Of a stretch of 64,000 nt of DNA, positions 27,191-36,334 are shown piece after piece. The position numbers and the translations under genes are program-made. This stretch comes from Streptomyces sp. DSM 15324 (GTDB lineage: Bacteria; Actinomycetota; Actinomycetes; Streptomycetales; Streptomycetaceae), in NCBI RefSeq assembly GCF_001514285.1, contig NZ_KQ949023.1, positions 124,001-188,000 of the forward strand, in the 5' to 3' direction. The notes beneath the pieces are model-generated. The model made no database searches. It saw only the letters and a program-made list of their open reading frames with translations, and was not told the DNA's origin. Every line of letters begins with the position of its first letter. Within the stretch, counting starts at the first letter, position 1.

Positions 27191-27326
27191 TGCCGTTTCT
27201 TTGCTGGCGTGGAAGTACCCGACCGGCATGGCGGTGCTGGGGGAGCCCGTCACCGCCGCCCGGATCTTCTTCGTGGCCCTGCTGCTGGTCGCCGTGATCG
27301 GTCTCAAGGCGACCGGGAAGCACTGA
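27183..27326 (+). pseudogene. Relic of an SMR-family small transporter
   Basis: In one frame the sequence reads AVSLLAWKYPTGMAVLGEP then VTAARIFFVALLLVAVIGLK and ATGKH to a TGA at 27324-27326. The last part resembles the fourth helix and end of small multidrug resistance (SugE/EmrE-type) proteins, and PTG resembles the segment before helix 3. The first helices and the region between are missing, and a terminator stem overlaps its start, so a functional four-helix transporter cannot be made. A 32-aa single-helix peptide from the ATG at 27228 is the only alternative reading. Confidence 0.5.
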
Positions 27327-27365
27327 GGCCCCGTCCGGCTGCCCTGCGTCCGGCTGCCCCTAGTC

Positions 27366-29753
27366 CTAGCCGATCTCTCTGCGGGTCGTGAGCTGCGTCC
27401 CCGTCCCCGTCGTCGTGCCCTGGGGGCCGCCCGGGGTACCGGTGTCGCCGGTGCCGGCGGTGGTGCCCGCGTCCCCGGTGCCGGTGGTGGTGCCCGCGTC
27501 GCCCGTGCCGGTGGTGGTGCCGGCGTCCCCGGTGCCGCCGTCGGCGGTCCCGGTGGAGGTGCCGCCGCCAGGGGTGCCGCCGGTCGTGCCGGTGGTGGCC
27601 GAGCCGCCGTCGGTGCCGCCGCCGCCGGTCTGGCCCTGTGCCTGGCCCTGGTCGCCCTGGCCGCCGGCGGTGGTCCCGTCGCCGCTGGGGGAGGCGGCCG
27701 GGGAGGACGGGCCGGTGGGCAGACCGGTGTCCGCGGAGCCGGCCTGGAGGTCGAGGTCGAATGCGTGCACCTTGGTGTTCTTCAGGGCTTCCTTGGTGAA
27801 CTGCGCCCAGATCTCGGTGGGCGCGCCGCCGCCGTTGATGCGGGCGAGGCCCATGGCGCCCTTGAGGGACTTGTGGGCGGCCGTCTCGGGGTCCTGGCCC
27901 ATCACGGCGACGACGGTGGCGAGGTCGGGGGTGTACCCGGCGAACCAGGCGGCCTGGTCCTCCTCGGCGGTGCCGGTCTTGCCGGCGGCGGGGCGGCCGG
28001 CGGCGAGGGCGGCGGTGGCGGTGCCCTGGTTGACCACGCTCTGCAGGACGGAGGTGGTGGTGTCGGCGGCCTGGCGGCTGACGGCCTGGGTGGTCTTGCG
28101 CTTGGGCAGCTCGACCGTCTTGCCGTCCTTGGTGAGCTTGTCGATGATCGTGTACGTGCCGTGCTTGCCGTGGTTGGCGAGCGTGGCGTACGCCTCGGCC
28201 ATGTCGAGGACGCTCGCGGTGGCGGTGCCGAGCGCGATGGACGGGTACGGCTGGAGGTCGGGGGTGTCGGTGGGCAGGCCCAGGGCGATCGCGGTCTGCT
28301 TGACCTTGGAGGGGCCGACGTCGACGGCCATCTGCGCGTACACGGAGTTCACGGACTTGTCCGTGGCCTGGCGCACGGTGATGTTGCCGTAGTTGACGTA
28401 GTCCTCGTTCTCGGGGGCGTAGCTGCCGCCGCTCCAGCCCTGCACGGGCCGCCTGTTGGTGCCGTCGTACACCGTGTTCGGCGTGATGGTGCGGCCGTCC
28501 TGGGTGGTGGAGTCGTTCTCGACGGCGGAGGTGAACACGAACGGCTTGAAGGTGGAGCCGACCTGGAAGTCCTGGCGGGTGGCGTTGTTGGTGTACTGCT
28601 TGATGTAGTCGATGCCGCCGTACAGGGCGAGGATCTTGCCGGTCTTGGGGTCGACGGCGGCGCCGCCCGCGCGGACGTAGGTGTCGACCTTGCGGTTCTT
28701 CTTGTCGAGCTTGTTCATCAGCTTGTCGTTGACGGCGTCGACGAAGGCGTTCTGCTTCTTCTTCTGGATGGTGGTGGTGATCCGGTAGCCGCCGGCGTCG
28801 AGCTTGTCCGAGGTGACGATCTTGTTGTCGAGCAGATAGTCCTTGATGGCGTTGACGAGGTAGCCGCGCTGTCCGGACATGCCGGTGGCGGCGCCCGAGG
28901 TCTCCTTCGGTGTGGGGAACTTCATGCCCTCGCGCTTGGACTTGTCGAGCCAGCCCTTGGTGACCATGCCGTCGAGGACGTAGTTCCAGCGGGCCTGGGC
29001 GGCCCTCTTGTTCTCGGGGTGGGCGATCACGTCGTACTCGCTGGGCGCGTTGACCAGCGCGGCGAGGTACGCGCCCTGTTCGGGGGTCAGGGTGGAGGCG
29101 TCGATGCCGTAGTAGGCCTTGGCGGCGGCCTCGATGCCGTACGCGTTGCGGCCGAAGTAGCTGGTGTTGAGGTAGCCCTCGAGGATCTCGTCCTTGGACT
29201 TCTCGCGGTCCAGCTTGATCGCGATGAAGAACTCCTTCACCTTGCGCTTGGCGGTCTGCTCCTGCGCGAGGTAGTAGTTCTTCACGTACTGCTGGGTGAT
29301 CGTGGAACCGGACTGCTTGCCCTTGCCGGTCGCGGTGTTCCAGCCGGCCCGCAGCATGGCCTTGGGGTCGACGGCGGACTCGGTGTAGAAGTCGCGGTCC
29401 TCGGCGGCGAGGATCGCGTGCTGGGCGGCCTTGGAGATCTGCGAGAGGTCGACGCTCTCGCGGTTGATCTCGCCGTCGCGGGCGATCTCCGTGCCGTCCG
29501 CGTACAGGTAGACGTTGGACTGCTTGGTGGCGAGCGCGTTCGCCGGCGGGATCTTGACCGTGGAGTAGCCCAGGTAGAACAGGCCGATGAGGAGGAGCAC
29601 ACCGAGGACGAAGGTGGCGAGCACCATCCGCCAGGTGGGGATCAGCCGCCGCCAACCGGTGCGCTTGGGGCGCTTGGGCATCTTGGCCTCCCCCGGTTGT
29701 TCACTCGGTGCCCAGCCCTCGGTCGGCTGCTGCGGCTGCGGCTCGTCGCTCAT
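27366..29753 (-). CDS. Class A penicillin-binding protein (transglycosylase/transpeptidase)
   Basis: 795 aa from the ATG at 29753 (MSDEPQPQQPTEGWAPSEQP). It polymerises and cross-links peptidoglycan at the outer face of the membrane. One transmembrane helix lies at about residues 43-63. The GT51 domain contains AAEDRDFYTE with the catalytic Glu, SGSTITQQYVKNYYL and RKVKEFFIAIKLDREKSKDE. The transpeptidase domain has GSTFKPF (SxxK), SVNSVYAQ (SxN) and GKTGTAEE (KTG). The last 130 residues are a Gly/Thr/Asp-rich tail with 9-aa repeats. It is monocistronic and divergent from the ABC exporter genes. Confidence 0.93.
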   Translation of the reverse strand: MSDEPQPQQPTEGWAPSEQPGEAKMPKRPKRTGWRRLIPTWRMVLATFVLGVLLLIGLFYLGYSTVKIPPANALATKQSNVYLYADGTEIARDGEINRESVDLSQISKAAQHAILAAEDRDFYTESAVDPKAMLRAGWNTATGKGKQSGSTITQQYVKNYYLAQEQTAKRKVKEFFIAIKLDREKSKDEILEGYLNTSYFGRNAYGIEAAAKAYYGIDASTLTPEQGAYLAALVNAPSEYDVIAHPENKRAAQARWNYVLDGMVTKGWLDKSKREGMKFPTPKETSGAATGMSGQRGYLVNAIKDYLLDNKIVTSDKLDAGGYRITTTIQKKKQNAFVDAVNDKLMNKLDKKNRKVDTYVRAGGAAVDPKTGKILALYGGIDYIKQYTNNATRQDFQVGSTFKPFVFTSAVENDSTTQDGRTITPNTVYDGTNRRPVQGWSGGSYAPENEDYVNYGNITVRQATDKSVNSVYAQMAVDVGPSKVKQTAIALGLPTDTPDLQPYPSIALGTATASVLDMAEAYATLANHGKHGTYTIIDKLTKDGKTVELPKRKTTQAVSRQAADTTTSVLQSVVNQGTATAALAAGRPAAGKTGTAEEDQAAWFAGYTPDLATVVAVMGQDPETAAHKSLKGAMGLARINGGGAPTEIWAQFTKEALKNTKVHAFDLDLQAGSADTGLPTGPSSPAASPSGDGTTAGGQGDQGQAQGQTGGGGTDGGSATTGTTGGTPGGGTSTGTADGGTGDAGTTTGTGDAGTTTGTGDAGTTAGTGDTGTPGGPQGTTTGTGTQLTTRREIG
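27445..27540. repeat. 27-bp tandem repeats in the PBP C-terminal tail
   Basis: On the minus strand about four near-identical 27-bp units encode GDAGTTTGT-type 9-aa repeats within a low-complexity extracellular tail. Units differ by a few substitutions. Such arrays change copy number easily. Confidence 0.7.
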
Positions 29754-29965
29754 GTGCTGCTCGGACTCCTGTTTCGCGTCGTACGTTCCCGTACGCCTCG
29801 TACGCCATCTGTCCCCCTGTTGGAGACTCTCGCACCAAGCGTTCCGTTCCCGGCAATCGGCACGCATCGTGCCGGAAAACGCGTGGCACGTCAGTGTGCC
29901 TGCGGGCTAGGCTCCTGCGCTTCGGTGTCGTAGAGGTGGACGAGCGGGCGAGGAGGAAGGTTGCC

Positions 29966-30766
29966 GTGGGTTCGGCGCGGTTGTACGCGGCCGTCGCAGC
30001 GGGGGGTTTCAGAAGGTACGCGACCTATCGGGCGGCCACGGCCGCGGGGGTGTTCACCAACACGGTTTTCGGCCTGATCCTCGTCTACACATACCTGGCG
30101 TTGTGGGACGAGCGGCCGCACCTCGGGGGCTATGACCAGGCCCAGGCGGTGACGTACGTGTGGCTGGGCCAGGCGCTGTTCGCGACGATGGCGATCCAGG
30201 GCGGCGGTTTCGAGGTCGATCTCATCGAGCGTATCCGTACGGGTGACATCGCGATCGACCTCTACCGTCCTGCGGATCTCCAGGGCTGGTGGCTGGCGAA
30301 CGACGTGGGGCGGGCGGTGTTCCAGTTGCTGGGCCGCGGTGTGATCCCTTTCATCTTCGGGGTGTTGTGCTTCCCGACCGCGCTGCCGGGTGATCCGGGG
30401 ACCTGGCTGGCCTTTCTGGTCACGCTGGTGCTGGCGATGATCGTCAGCTTCGGGATCCGGTTCCTGGTGGCGTTGAGCGGGTTCTGGCTGATGGACGGCC
30501 AGGGCGGGCTGCAGGTGCACATGGTCACGGGGATCTTCTGCTCGGGGATGGCCCTGCCGCTGAACGCGTTCCCGGGGGCGGTGGGCGAGGTCGTGCGGGT
30601 GCTGCCGTGGGCGGCGCAGTTGCAGATGCCCGCCGATGTGCTGATGGGGGAGGCGGATCCGCTGCCGGTGTTCGCCTTCCAGGCGGCGTGGGCGGCGGCG
30701 CTGCTGGCGGTGGGGCGGCTGGTGCAGTCGGCGGCGACCCGGCGGGTGGTGGTGCAGGGTGGCTGA
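29966..30766 (+). CDS. ABC-2 type exporter permease, COG4587-like
   Basis: 266 aa from a GTG at 29966 with AGGAGGAAGG upstream. About six hydrophobic helices are visible, for example TAAGVFTNTVFGLILVYTYL, LAFLVTLVLAMIVSFGIRFL and VFAFQAAWAAALLAVGRLV. The segment YVWLGQALFATMAIQGGGFE followed by IRTGDIAIDLYRPADLQGWW is the COG4587 signature. It pairs with the next permease and the downstream ATPase; these three families (COG4587, COG3694, COG4586) form a conserved operon. Substrate unknown. Confidence 0.88.
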   Translation: MGSARLYAAVAAGGFRRYATYRAATAAGVFTNTVFGLILVYTYLALWDERPHLGGYDQAQAVTYVWLGQALFATMAIQGGGFEVDLIERIRTGDIAIDLYRPADLQGWWLANDVGRAVFQLLGRGVIPFIFGVLCFPTALPGDPGTWLAFLVTLVLAMIVSFGIRFLVALSGFWLMDGQGGLQVHMVTGIFCSGMALPLNAFPGAVGEVVRVLPWAAQLQMPADVLMGEADPLPVFAFQAAWAAALLAVGRLVQSAATRRVVVQGG

Positions 30767-31598
30767 GGATCTGCGGTTCGTCGAGTCCGGCCGGGTCCTG
30801 GAAGGGCTGCGGACGTATCGGATGATCGCCGGGATGTGGATCCGTTCCACGATGGCCTACCGGGCGTCGTTCGTGATGACGGCGCTCGGCGGGGCCCTGG
30901 TGACCGGGCTGGACTTTGTCGCGATCTTGCTGATGTTCTCCCGGGTGGACAGCCTGGGCGGGTACGCGCTGCCCGAGGTCGCCCTGCTGTACGGGCTGTC
31001 GGCGATCTCCTTCGGGATCGCGGACCTGGTGATGGGCTCGGCGGGCCGGCTGGGCACCCGGGTGCGGGACGGCACGCTGGACACGCTGCTGGTGCGGCCG
31101 GCGCCGGTGCTGGCGCAGGTCGCCGCGGACCGGTTCGCGTTGCGCCGGCTGGGCCGGGTCACCCAGGGCGCCGTCGTCCTCGGGTACGCCCTGTTCGCCC
31201 TGGACGTGCACTGGACGCCGGCGAAGGCGCTGCTGCTGCCGGTGACGGTGGTGTGCGGTGGGGTGATCTTCTGCGCGGTGTTCGTGGCGGGCGCGTCGTT
31301 CCAGTTCCTGGCGCAGGACGCCGCCGAGGTGCAGAACGCGTTCACGTACGGCGGTCAGACGCTGTTGCAGTACCCGCCGACGGTGTTCGGCAAGGAACTG
31401 GTGCGCGGGGTGACGTTCATGTTCCCGCTGGCCTTCGTCAACTGGGTGCCCGCCGCCTATGTGCTGGACCGGCCGTATCCGCTGGGGCTGCCGCAGTGGG
31501 CGGCGTTCGCCCCGCCGCTGGTGGCGGCGGGGTGCTGGGTACTGGCCGGACTGGCGTGGCGGACGGGGCTCAGGTCGTATCGCAGCACAGGGAGTTGA
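30759..31598 (+). CDS. ABC-2 type exporter permease, COG3694-like
   Basis: 279 aa from a GTG at 30759 that overlaps the end of the previous permease by 8 bp. About six helices are visible, including ASFVMTALGGALVTGLDFVA, LLLPVTVVCGGVIFCAVFVA and WAAFAPPLVAAGCWVLAGLA. GRLGTRVRDGTLDTLLVRP resembles the cytoplasmic loop of the partner permease (IRTGDIAIDLYRP), suggesting the two permeases are ancient paralogues forming a heterodimer. The ATPase gene starts right after. Confidence 0.88.
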   Translation: MAEDLRFVESGRVLEGLRTYRMIAGMWIRSTMAYRASFVMTALGGALVTGLDFVAILLMFSRVDSLGGYALPEVALLYGLSAISFGIADLVMGSAGRLGTRVRDGTLDTLLVRPAPVLAQVAADRFALRRLGRVTQGAVVLGYALFALDVHWTPAKALLLPVTVVCGGVIFCAVFVAGASFQFLAQDAAEVQNAFTYGGQTLLQYPPTVFGKELVRGVTFMFPLAFVNWVPAAYVLDRPYPLGLPQWAAFAPPLVAAGCWVLAGLAWRTGLRSYRSTGS

Positions 31599-31600
31599 GG

Positions 31601-32692
31601 GTGAACAGGGAGCCAAGGGTGGACGGAGAGCCGAGGGCGGACGGGGACCTGACGCTGGACGGGGAGCTGACGGTGGACGGGGAGCTGACGGTGGACGGCG
31701 GGTCGCGGGGGGACGCCTTCATCGAGCTGGACCGGGTGGAGAAGGTCTTCGACGTGCGCAAGAAGACCGGCTTCCTGAAGCGGGAGGTGCGGCGGGTGCG
31801 GGCGGTCGACGCGATCTCGTTCACCGTGGCGCGCGGGGAGATGGTCGGCTACATCGGGCCCAACGGCGCGGGGAAGTCGACGACGATCAAGATGTTGACC
31901 GGCATCCTGGTGCCGAGCGGCGGCCGGCTGCGGGTGGCGGGCATCGACCCGTCCCGCGAACGGACCCGGCTGGCGCACCGCATCGGGGTGGTGTTCGGCC
32001 AGCGGACGACGCTCTGGTGGGACCTCCCGCTCATCGACTCCTACCGGCTGATGCACCGCATGTACCGCATCCCGGACGCCCGTTACCGCGAGAACCTCGA
32101 CCGTCTGGTGCAACTCCTCCAGCTGGAAGCCCTGTTGGACGTCCCCGTGCGTCAGCTCTCGCTCGGTCAGCGGATGCGCGGCGACATCGCGGCGGCGCTG
32201 CTGCACGACCCCGACGTGCTCTACCTGGACGAGCCGACGATCGGTCTGGACGTCGTCTCCAAGGGGCGGGTGCGGGAGTTCCTGCGCGAGTTGAACGCCG
32301 AGCGCGGCACGACGGTCCTGCTCACCACCCACGACCTCCAGGACATCGAGCAGCTGTGCTCGCGGGTGATGGTCATCGACCACGGGCGACTGGTCTACGA
32401 CGGCGGGCTCGCCGGGCTGCACGAGGCGGGGGAGAGCGAGCGGACCCTGGTGGTGGACCTGGAGCGGGAGCTGCCGCCGATCGAGGTGGCCGGCGCGCAG
32501 GTGGTGAAGGTGGAGGGGCCGCGGCAGTGGCTGGCGTTCCCGGCGTCGGCGTCGGCGGCCCCGCTGGTGGCGCGGATCGCGGCGGAGTACCCGCTGGTGG
32601 ACCTGTCGGTGCGGGAGCCCGACATCGAGGCCGTCATCGCACGGATGTATGTCGAACGGGAGACCGTGGTGCCGGGCGGCCGGAACTCGTAG
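31601..32692 (+). CDS. ABC exporter ATP-binding protein, COG4586-like
   Basis: 363 aa if read from the GTG at 31601. Walker A is YIGPNGAGKSTTIKML, the Q-loop region is VFGQRTTLWWDLPLIDS (the WWDLP stretch is typical of COG4586), the ABC signature is LSLGQRMRGDIAAALLHDP, Walker B is VLYLDEPTIGLD and the switch is LLTTHDLQD. The first 40 residues before GDAFIELDRVEKVF are acidic repeats encoded by an 18-bp DNA repeat and may be a recent extension. It powers the two permeases just upstream. Confidence 0.9.
   Translation: MNREPRVDGEPRADGDLTLDGELTVDGELTVDGGSRGDAFIELDRVEKVFDVRKKTGFLKREVRRVRAVDAISFTVARGEMVGYIGPNGAGKSTTIKMLTGILVPSGGRLRVAGIDPSRERTRLAHRIGVVFGQRTTLWWDLPLIDSYRLMHRMYRIPDARYRENLDRLVQLLQLEALLDVPVRQLSLGQRMRGDIAAALLHDPDVLYLDEPTIGLDVVSKGRVREFLRELNAERGTTVLLTTHDLQDIEQLCSRVMVIDHGRLVYDGGLAGLHEAGESERTLVVDLERELPPIEVAGAQVVKVEGPRQWLAFPASASAAPLVARIAAEYPLVDLSVREPDIEAVIARMYVERETVVPGGRNS
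31613..31700. repeat. 18-bp tandem repeats at the ABC ATPase 5' end
   Basis: GGACGGGGAGCTGACGGT-type units repeat in frame, with degenerate upstream copies, encoding runs of VDGEL/VDGEP. They lie just before the conserved ATPase domain. Confidence 0.7.
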
Positions 32693-32701
32693 GCTGCCCG
32701 C

Positions 32702-33409
32702 ATGACCGACGATGCGGCAGTCCCGGACCTGAGAGCATCCGACGCCGACCGTGAACGGGTCGCCGAGGTCCTGCGGGACGCCCTCGCCGAGGGCCGCCTC
32801 GACATGGCGGAGTTCGAGGAGCGGCTGGAACAGACGTACCGGGCGCGGACGTACGGCGAGTTGGCGCCGATCACCCGCGACCTGCCGGCCGCCGGGCTCG
32901 TGCCCGCCGTCTCGCTGCGCAAGGAGCCCGTGCCGGACGGGGCGTGGGCCGGGCGGACGGTCGGCGGCCAGGGGTCGTCGAGCTGGGCCGTGGCGGTGTT
33001 GTCGGGGTTCCAGCGCAAGGGGCGCTGGGTCGTGCCCCGGCGGTTCACGGCGGTCGCCTTCTGGGGCGGCGGGGAAATCGATCTGCGCGAGGCGGACTTC
33101 GCGGCCGGCGAGGTCGAGATCAGCTGCTTCGCGATCATGGGCGGCGTCCACATCGTGGTGCCGCCCGGGGTGGAGGTCGTGGTCCGGGGCATCGGGATCA
33201 TGGGCGGCTTCGACCAGCGGGAGACGGGCGTGCCGGGCGAGCCGGGGGCACCCCGGGTGATCGTGAGCGGGTTCGCGTTCTGGGGCGGTGTCGGGGTGGA
33301 GCGCAAGCTGACCCGGGCGGCCCGCCGGCAGGCGAAGCTGGAGCGCAGGGCCGCCCGGGCGGACCTGCGCGAGGCCCGCCGGGACCGGCACCGGCACCTG
33401 GGGCACTGA
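32702..33409 (+). CDS. DUF1707 protein with LiaF-like C-terminal domain
   Basis: 235 aa from the ATG at 32702, nine bp after the ABC ATPase. The N-terminal DUF1707 is clear: LRASDADRERVAEVLRDALA then GRLDMAEFEERLEQTYRARTYGEL. The C-terminus resembles the cell-wall-active-antibiotic response domain (GGGEIDLREADFAAGEVEIS; CFAIMGGVHIVVPPGVEVVV). No membrane helix is obvious. Such proteins may sense envelope stress, and linkage to the exporter operon fits that. This is inference. Confidence 0.85.
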   Translation: MTDDAAVPDLRASDADRERVAEVLRDALAEGRLDMAEFEERLEQTYRARTYGELAPITRDLPAAGLVPAVSLRKEPVPDGAWAGRTVGGQGSSSWAVAVLSGFQRKGRWVVPRRFTAVAFWGGGEIDLREADFAAGEVEISCFAIMGGVHIVVPPGVEVVVRGIGIMGGFDQRETGVPGEPGAPRVIVSGFAFWGGVGVERKLTRAARRQAKLERRAARADLREARRDRHRHLGH

Positions 33410-33442
33410 GCCCGGCAGGCGCGACGGGCTCCGGGCTCCAGC

Positions 33443-33478
33443 GGCCGAGCCCTTCAGATCGGCCGAGCCCTTCAGATC
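33443..33478. repeat. 18-bp direct repeat
   Basis: GGCCGAGCCCTTCAGATC appears twice head to tail between the convergent DUF1707 and SGNH hydrolase genes. Part of the DNA beyond is also rich in GGTCAGG motifs that run into the end of the hydrolase gene. Confidence 0.8.
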
Positions 33479-33498
33479 GGTCAGGCCCGCCAGGCCGG

Positions 33499-34848
33499 TC
33501 AGGCCCCCAGGTCGGTCAGGTCCCCCACGTCCGCCAGGTCCGCCAGGTCCAGCGTCTGGGCCATCGTGCGGTAGCCGAGGTCGCTGGGGTGCAGACGGTC
33601 GCCCGAGTCGTACTCCGGGCGCAGGCTGCGGGGGTCGTACGGGTCGCGCAGGGCCTCGTCGAAGTCGACGACCGTGTCGTACACCCCGCCCTCGCGGATC
33701 GCGTCGTTGACCTGGCGGCGCACGTCCTCGCGGTCCGCGCGGTAGCCGCGGTGGCCGCGGAAGGGGGTGAGGGTGCTGCCGACGACCTTGATGCCGTGGG
33801 CGTGGGCGCGCGCGACGAGGGTGCGCAGTGCGGCCACGATCGCGTCGGGGTCGGCGCGGCCCGGGTCGCGGAGGATGTCGTTGACGCCGAGGTCGATGAT
33901 CACGACCTTGACGTTCGGCCGGCCGAGGACGTCCCGTGCGAAGCGGTGCGGGCCGCTGGCGCCGCGGAGGGGGTCGTCGGCGAGGATCCGGTTGCCGCTG
34001 ATGCCCTCGTTGACGACGCCGTAGCGGGGCGCGTCCGTGCCGGAGCGGGCGGCGCCGCGCAGCCGTTCGGCGAGGACGTCCGGCCAGCGCCGGTCGGCGT
34101 CGGCGGTGGCGGTCACCCCGTCGGTGATGGAGTCGCCGAGGGCGACGACGGTGCCCTCGGCCTCCGTGCCGAGGACGTCGAGCGCGGTGAGGTAGCGCCA
34201 GTGGACGGTGGTGCCGGTGTAGGCGGTGCCGGTCTCGTCCGCGGTGTGCTCGCCGTCGGCGACATAGCTGGTCTGCCGGGCGTGCGGGTGGTAGGTGACC
34301 GGGCCGGAGGAGGCGGGGGAGTAGGTGCTGACGACGACGTCGCAGTCGTGCGGGACGGCGAGGGCGACCGGGTCGCTGACGGTCTGGCCGCCGGGCGGGA
34401 CGGTGACCGTGGTGGCGCCGCCGAAGGTGAGCCGGCGCAGCGTGCCGGGGGCCGTCGCGGGGCCGTGGTCGCCGGCCGCGACGGCGAGGGTGGCGTGGGT
34501 GAGGGTGAGCGGCCGGGTGCCGTAGAGGTTGGACAGGGTGACGCGGGCGCCGGTGCCGCCGACGCTGGTGTGCACGAGGTTGCGGACCGTGCGGCCCGCC
34601 ATGCCGGTGGTCTCGGTGCCGGGCTCGCCGCCGACGGGGGAGGCGCCCCAGGTGCCGACCCACACCCCGGTCGAGGCGGGGACGGCGGACCCGGCGCCGC
34701 CGGGGGGTGCCGCCGGGGCGGCGAGGGCGTCGCCGGTGCGCCGGCCGGGGCCGTGGTCGGCGGCGGCGACCGCGTAGATGGCGGCGGACAGGGCCACGAC
34801 GAGGGCGACGACCGCGCACAGCAGCGCATAGCCCTTGTGCCTGGTCAT
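33499..34848 (-). CDS. Secreted SGNH/GDSL-family hydrolase
   Basis: 449 aa. The N-terminal signal or anchor (YALLCAVVALVVALSAAIYA) is followed by a Pro/Ala linker and then VWVGTWGASPVGG. SGNH blocks: VVALGDSITDG (catalytic Ser), NEGISGNRILAD (Gly/Asn), IIDLGVNDILRDP (Asn oxyanion) and DRLHPSDLGYRTMA (catalytic Asp/His). It is probably an extracellular esterase or lipase acting on unknown ester substrates. The C-terminal tail (LADLADVGDLTDLGA) is a repeat-encoded extension. Start at the ATG 34848 (MTRHKGYALLCAVVALVVAL). Confidence 0.9.
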   Translation of the reverse strand: MTRHKGYALLCAVVALVVALSAAIYAVAAADHGPGRRTGDALAAPAAPPGGAGSAVPASTGVWVGTWGASPVGGEPGTETTGMAGRTVRNLVHTSVGGTGARVTLSNLYGTRPLTLTHATLAVAAGDHGPATAPGTLRRLTFGGATTVTVPPGGQTVSDPVALAVPHDCDVVVSTYSPASSGPVTYHPHARQTSYVADGEHTADETGTAYTGTTVHWRYLTALDVLGTEAEGTVVALGDSITDGVTATADADRRWPDVLAERLRGAARSGTDAPRYGVVNEGISGNRILADDPLRGASGPHRFARDVLGRPNVKVVIIDLGVNDILRDPGRADPDAIVAALRTLVARAHAHGIKVVGSTLTPFRGHRGYRADREDVRRQVNDAIREGGVYDTVVDFDEALRDPYDPRSLRPEYDSGDRLHPSDLGYRTMAQTLDLADLADVGDLTDLGA

Positions 34849-35023
34849 GCGGGTCTGGTTCTCCTCGGTGCGGGAGCGCGCGGCTCCGGCGGACAGCGCA
34901 GGAGGTCACCGTCGAACTCCCCCGTACGAATGACGTCGGGAACTCTTGTTCCGTTCCGGGAGTCGGTCAAGCAGGGACAATATTTGCGTGCGGGACACGG
35001 GGGACCGGGGAACGGGTGGAGTT

Positions 35024-36334
35024 GTGGAGCGAACGGATGCGGGACCGACGGGGAAGACCCCGGCGCGTGCGATGACCGTCTTCAGTGCCGCCGACGAGGA
35101 GAAGCGGCGCGGCGTACGGCGGATGAAGCTGACCGCGGCCGGGCTGCTGCTGTTCGTCGCCGTGGTGTACGGCCTCGCGGAGTGGGCGTCCCACGCGGGC
35201 GCCGGCCCCTGGGCGGGGTATGTGGCGGCGGCGGCCGAGGCGGGCATGGTGGGCGCACTGGCCGACTGGTTCGCGGTCACCGCCCTCTTCCGGCACCCCC
35301 TCGGGCTGCCCATCCCGCACACGGCGATCATCCCGAACAAGAAGGACCAGCTGGGCGTCTCCCTGGGTGAGTTCGTCGGGGAGAACTTCCTCTCCGAGGA
35401 CGTCGTACGGCAGCGGCTGCGCGCCGTCGGCATCGGCACCCGGCTCGGTTCCTGGCTGGCCGAGCCGGAGCACGCGGACCGGGTCACGGCCGAGCTGGCG
35501 ACCGCCCTGCGGGGCGCCCTCACCGTGCTGCGCGACACCGACGTCCAGGCGGTGGTCAGCGAGGCGATCACCCGGCGGGCCGACGCCCAGGAGCTGGCGC
35601 CGGGCATGGGCAAGATGCTGGAGAGGATCGTCGCGGACGGCGGTCACCGGCGGGCGGTGGACCTGGTCGTGGCGCGGGCCTACGAGTGGCTGGTGCTGCA
35701 CGGCGACTCGGTGGTGGACGCGGTGGAGGGCGGCGCCCCCGGCTGGACGCCCCGGTTCGTCGACAAGCGGATCGGCGAGCGCGTCTACAAGGAGCTGCTG
35801 CGCTTCTGCGCCGAGATGCGGGACATGCCCTCCCACCCGGCCCGCGGCGCCCTGGACCGCTTCCTGCGCGACTTCGCCGCCGACCTCCAGTCCGACACCG
35901 ACACCCGGGCGCGGGTCGAGCGGCTCAAGGGCGAGGTGCTGGGCCGCGGCGAGGTCCAGGACCTGATCGCGTCCGCCTGGACCGCCGTACGCTCCATGAT
36001 CGTCGCGGCGGCCGAGGACGAGCGCAGTGAGCTGCGGCTGCGGGTGCGGGCCTCGCTGCTCACGCTGGGCGCGCGGATGGCGACCGAGCCGAAGGTGCAG
36101 GAGAAGGTCGACCGCTGGGTGGAGGGCGCGGCGGTGCACGTCGTGACGACGTACCGCAAGGAGATCACCTCCCTCATCACCGACACGGTGGCGGGCTGGG
36201 ACGCGGAGCACACCACCCGCAAGATCGAGGCCCACATCGGCCGCGACCTCCAGTTCATCCGCATCAACGGCACGGTGGTGGGCTCCCTGGCGGGGCTGCT
36301 GATCTACACGGTGGCGCGGGCGCTGGGGGCGTAG
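35024..36334 (+). CDS. DUF445 family membrane protein
   Basis: 436 aa from a GTG at 35024, chosen for its GGTGGAG site; an ATG at 35072 would give a protein shorter by 16 residues. Helix 1 is LTAAGLLLFVAVVYGLAEWA, followed by the DUF445 marker EAGMVGALADWFAVTALFRHPLGLP and IPHTAIIPNKKDQLGVSLG. A long helical cytoplasmic region ends with a C-terminal membrane helix (VVGSLAGLLIYTVARALGA). YheB/YjiN-type proteins have no firmly known role. The stop codon lies inside a 31-bp duplicated segment. Confidence 0.88.
   Translation: MERTDAGPTGKTPARAMTVFSAADEEKRRGVRRMKLTAAGLLLFVAVVYGLAEWASHAGAGPWAGYVAAAAEAGMVGALADWFAVTALFRHPLGLPIPHTAIIPNKKDQLGVSLGEFVGENFLSEDVVRQRLRAVGIGTRLGSWLAEPEHADRVTAELATALRGALTVLRDTDVQAVVSEAITRRADAQELAPGMGKMLERIVADGGHRRAVDLVVARAYEWLVLHGDSVVDAVEGGAPGWTPRFVDKRIGERVYKELLRFCAEMRDMPSHPARGALDRFLRDFAADLQSDTDTRARVERLKGEVLGRGEVQDLIASAWTAVRSMIVAAAEDERSELRLRVRASLLTLGARMATEPKVQEKVDRWVEGAAVHVVTTYRKEITSLITDTVAGWDAEHTTRKIEAHIGRDLQFIRINGTVVGSLAGLLIYTVARALGA

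Noticed and set aside
31457..34909. Very long open frame on the minus strand (over 1100 codons)
   Set aside because: It runs antisense through the ABC ATPase and DUF1707 genes and out of frame through the SGNH gene, all with clear domains. It is an effect of high GC with few stop codons and has Arg/Pro/His-rich composition and no domain.
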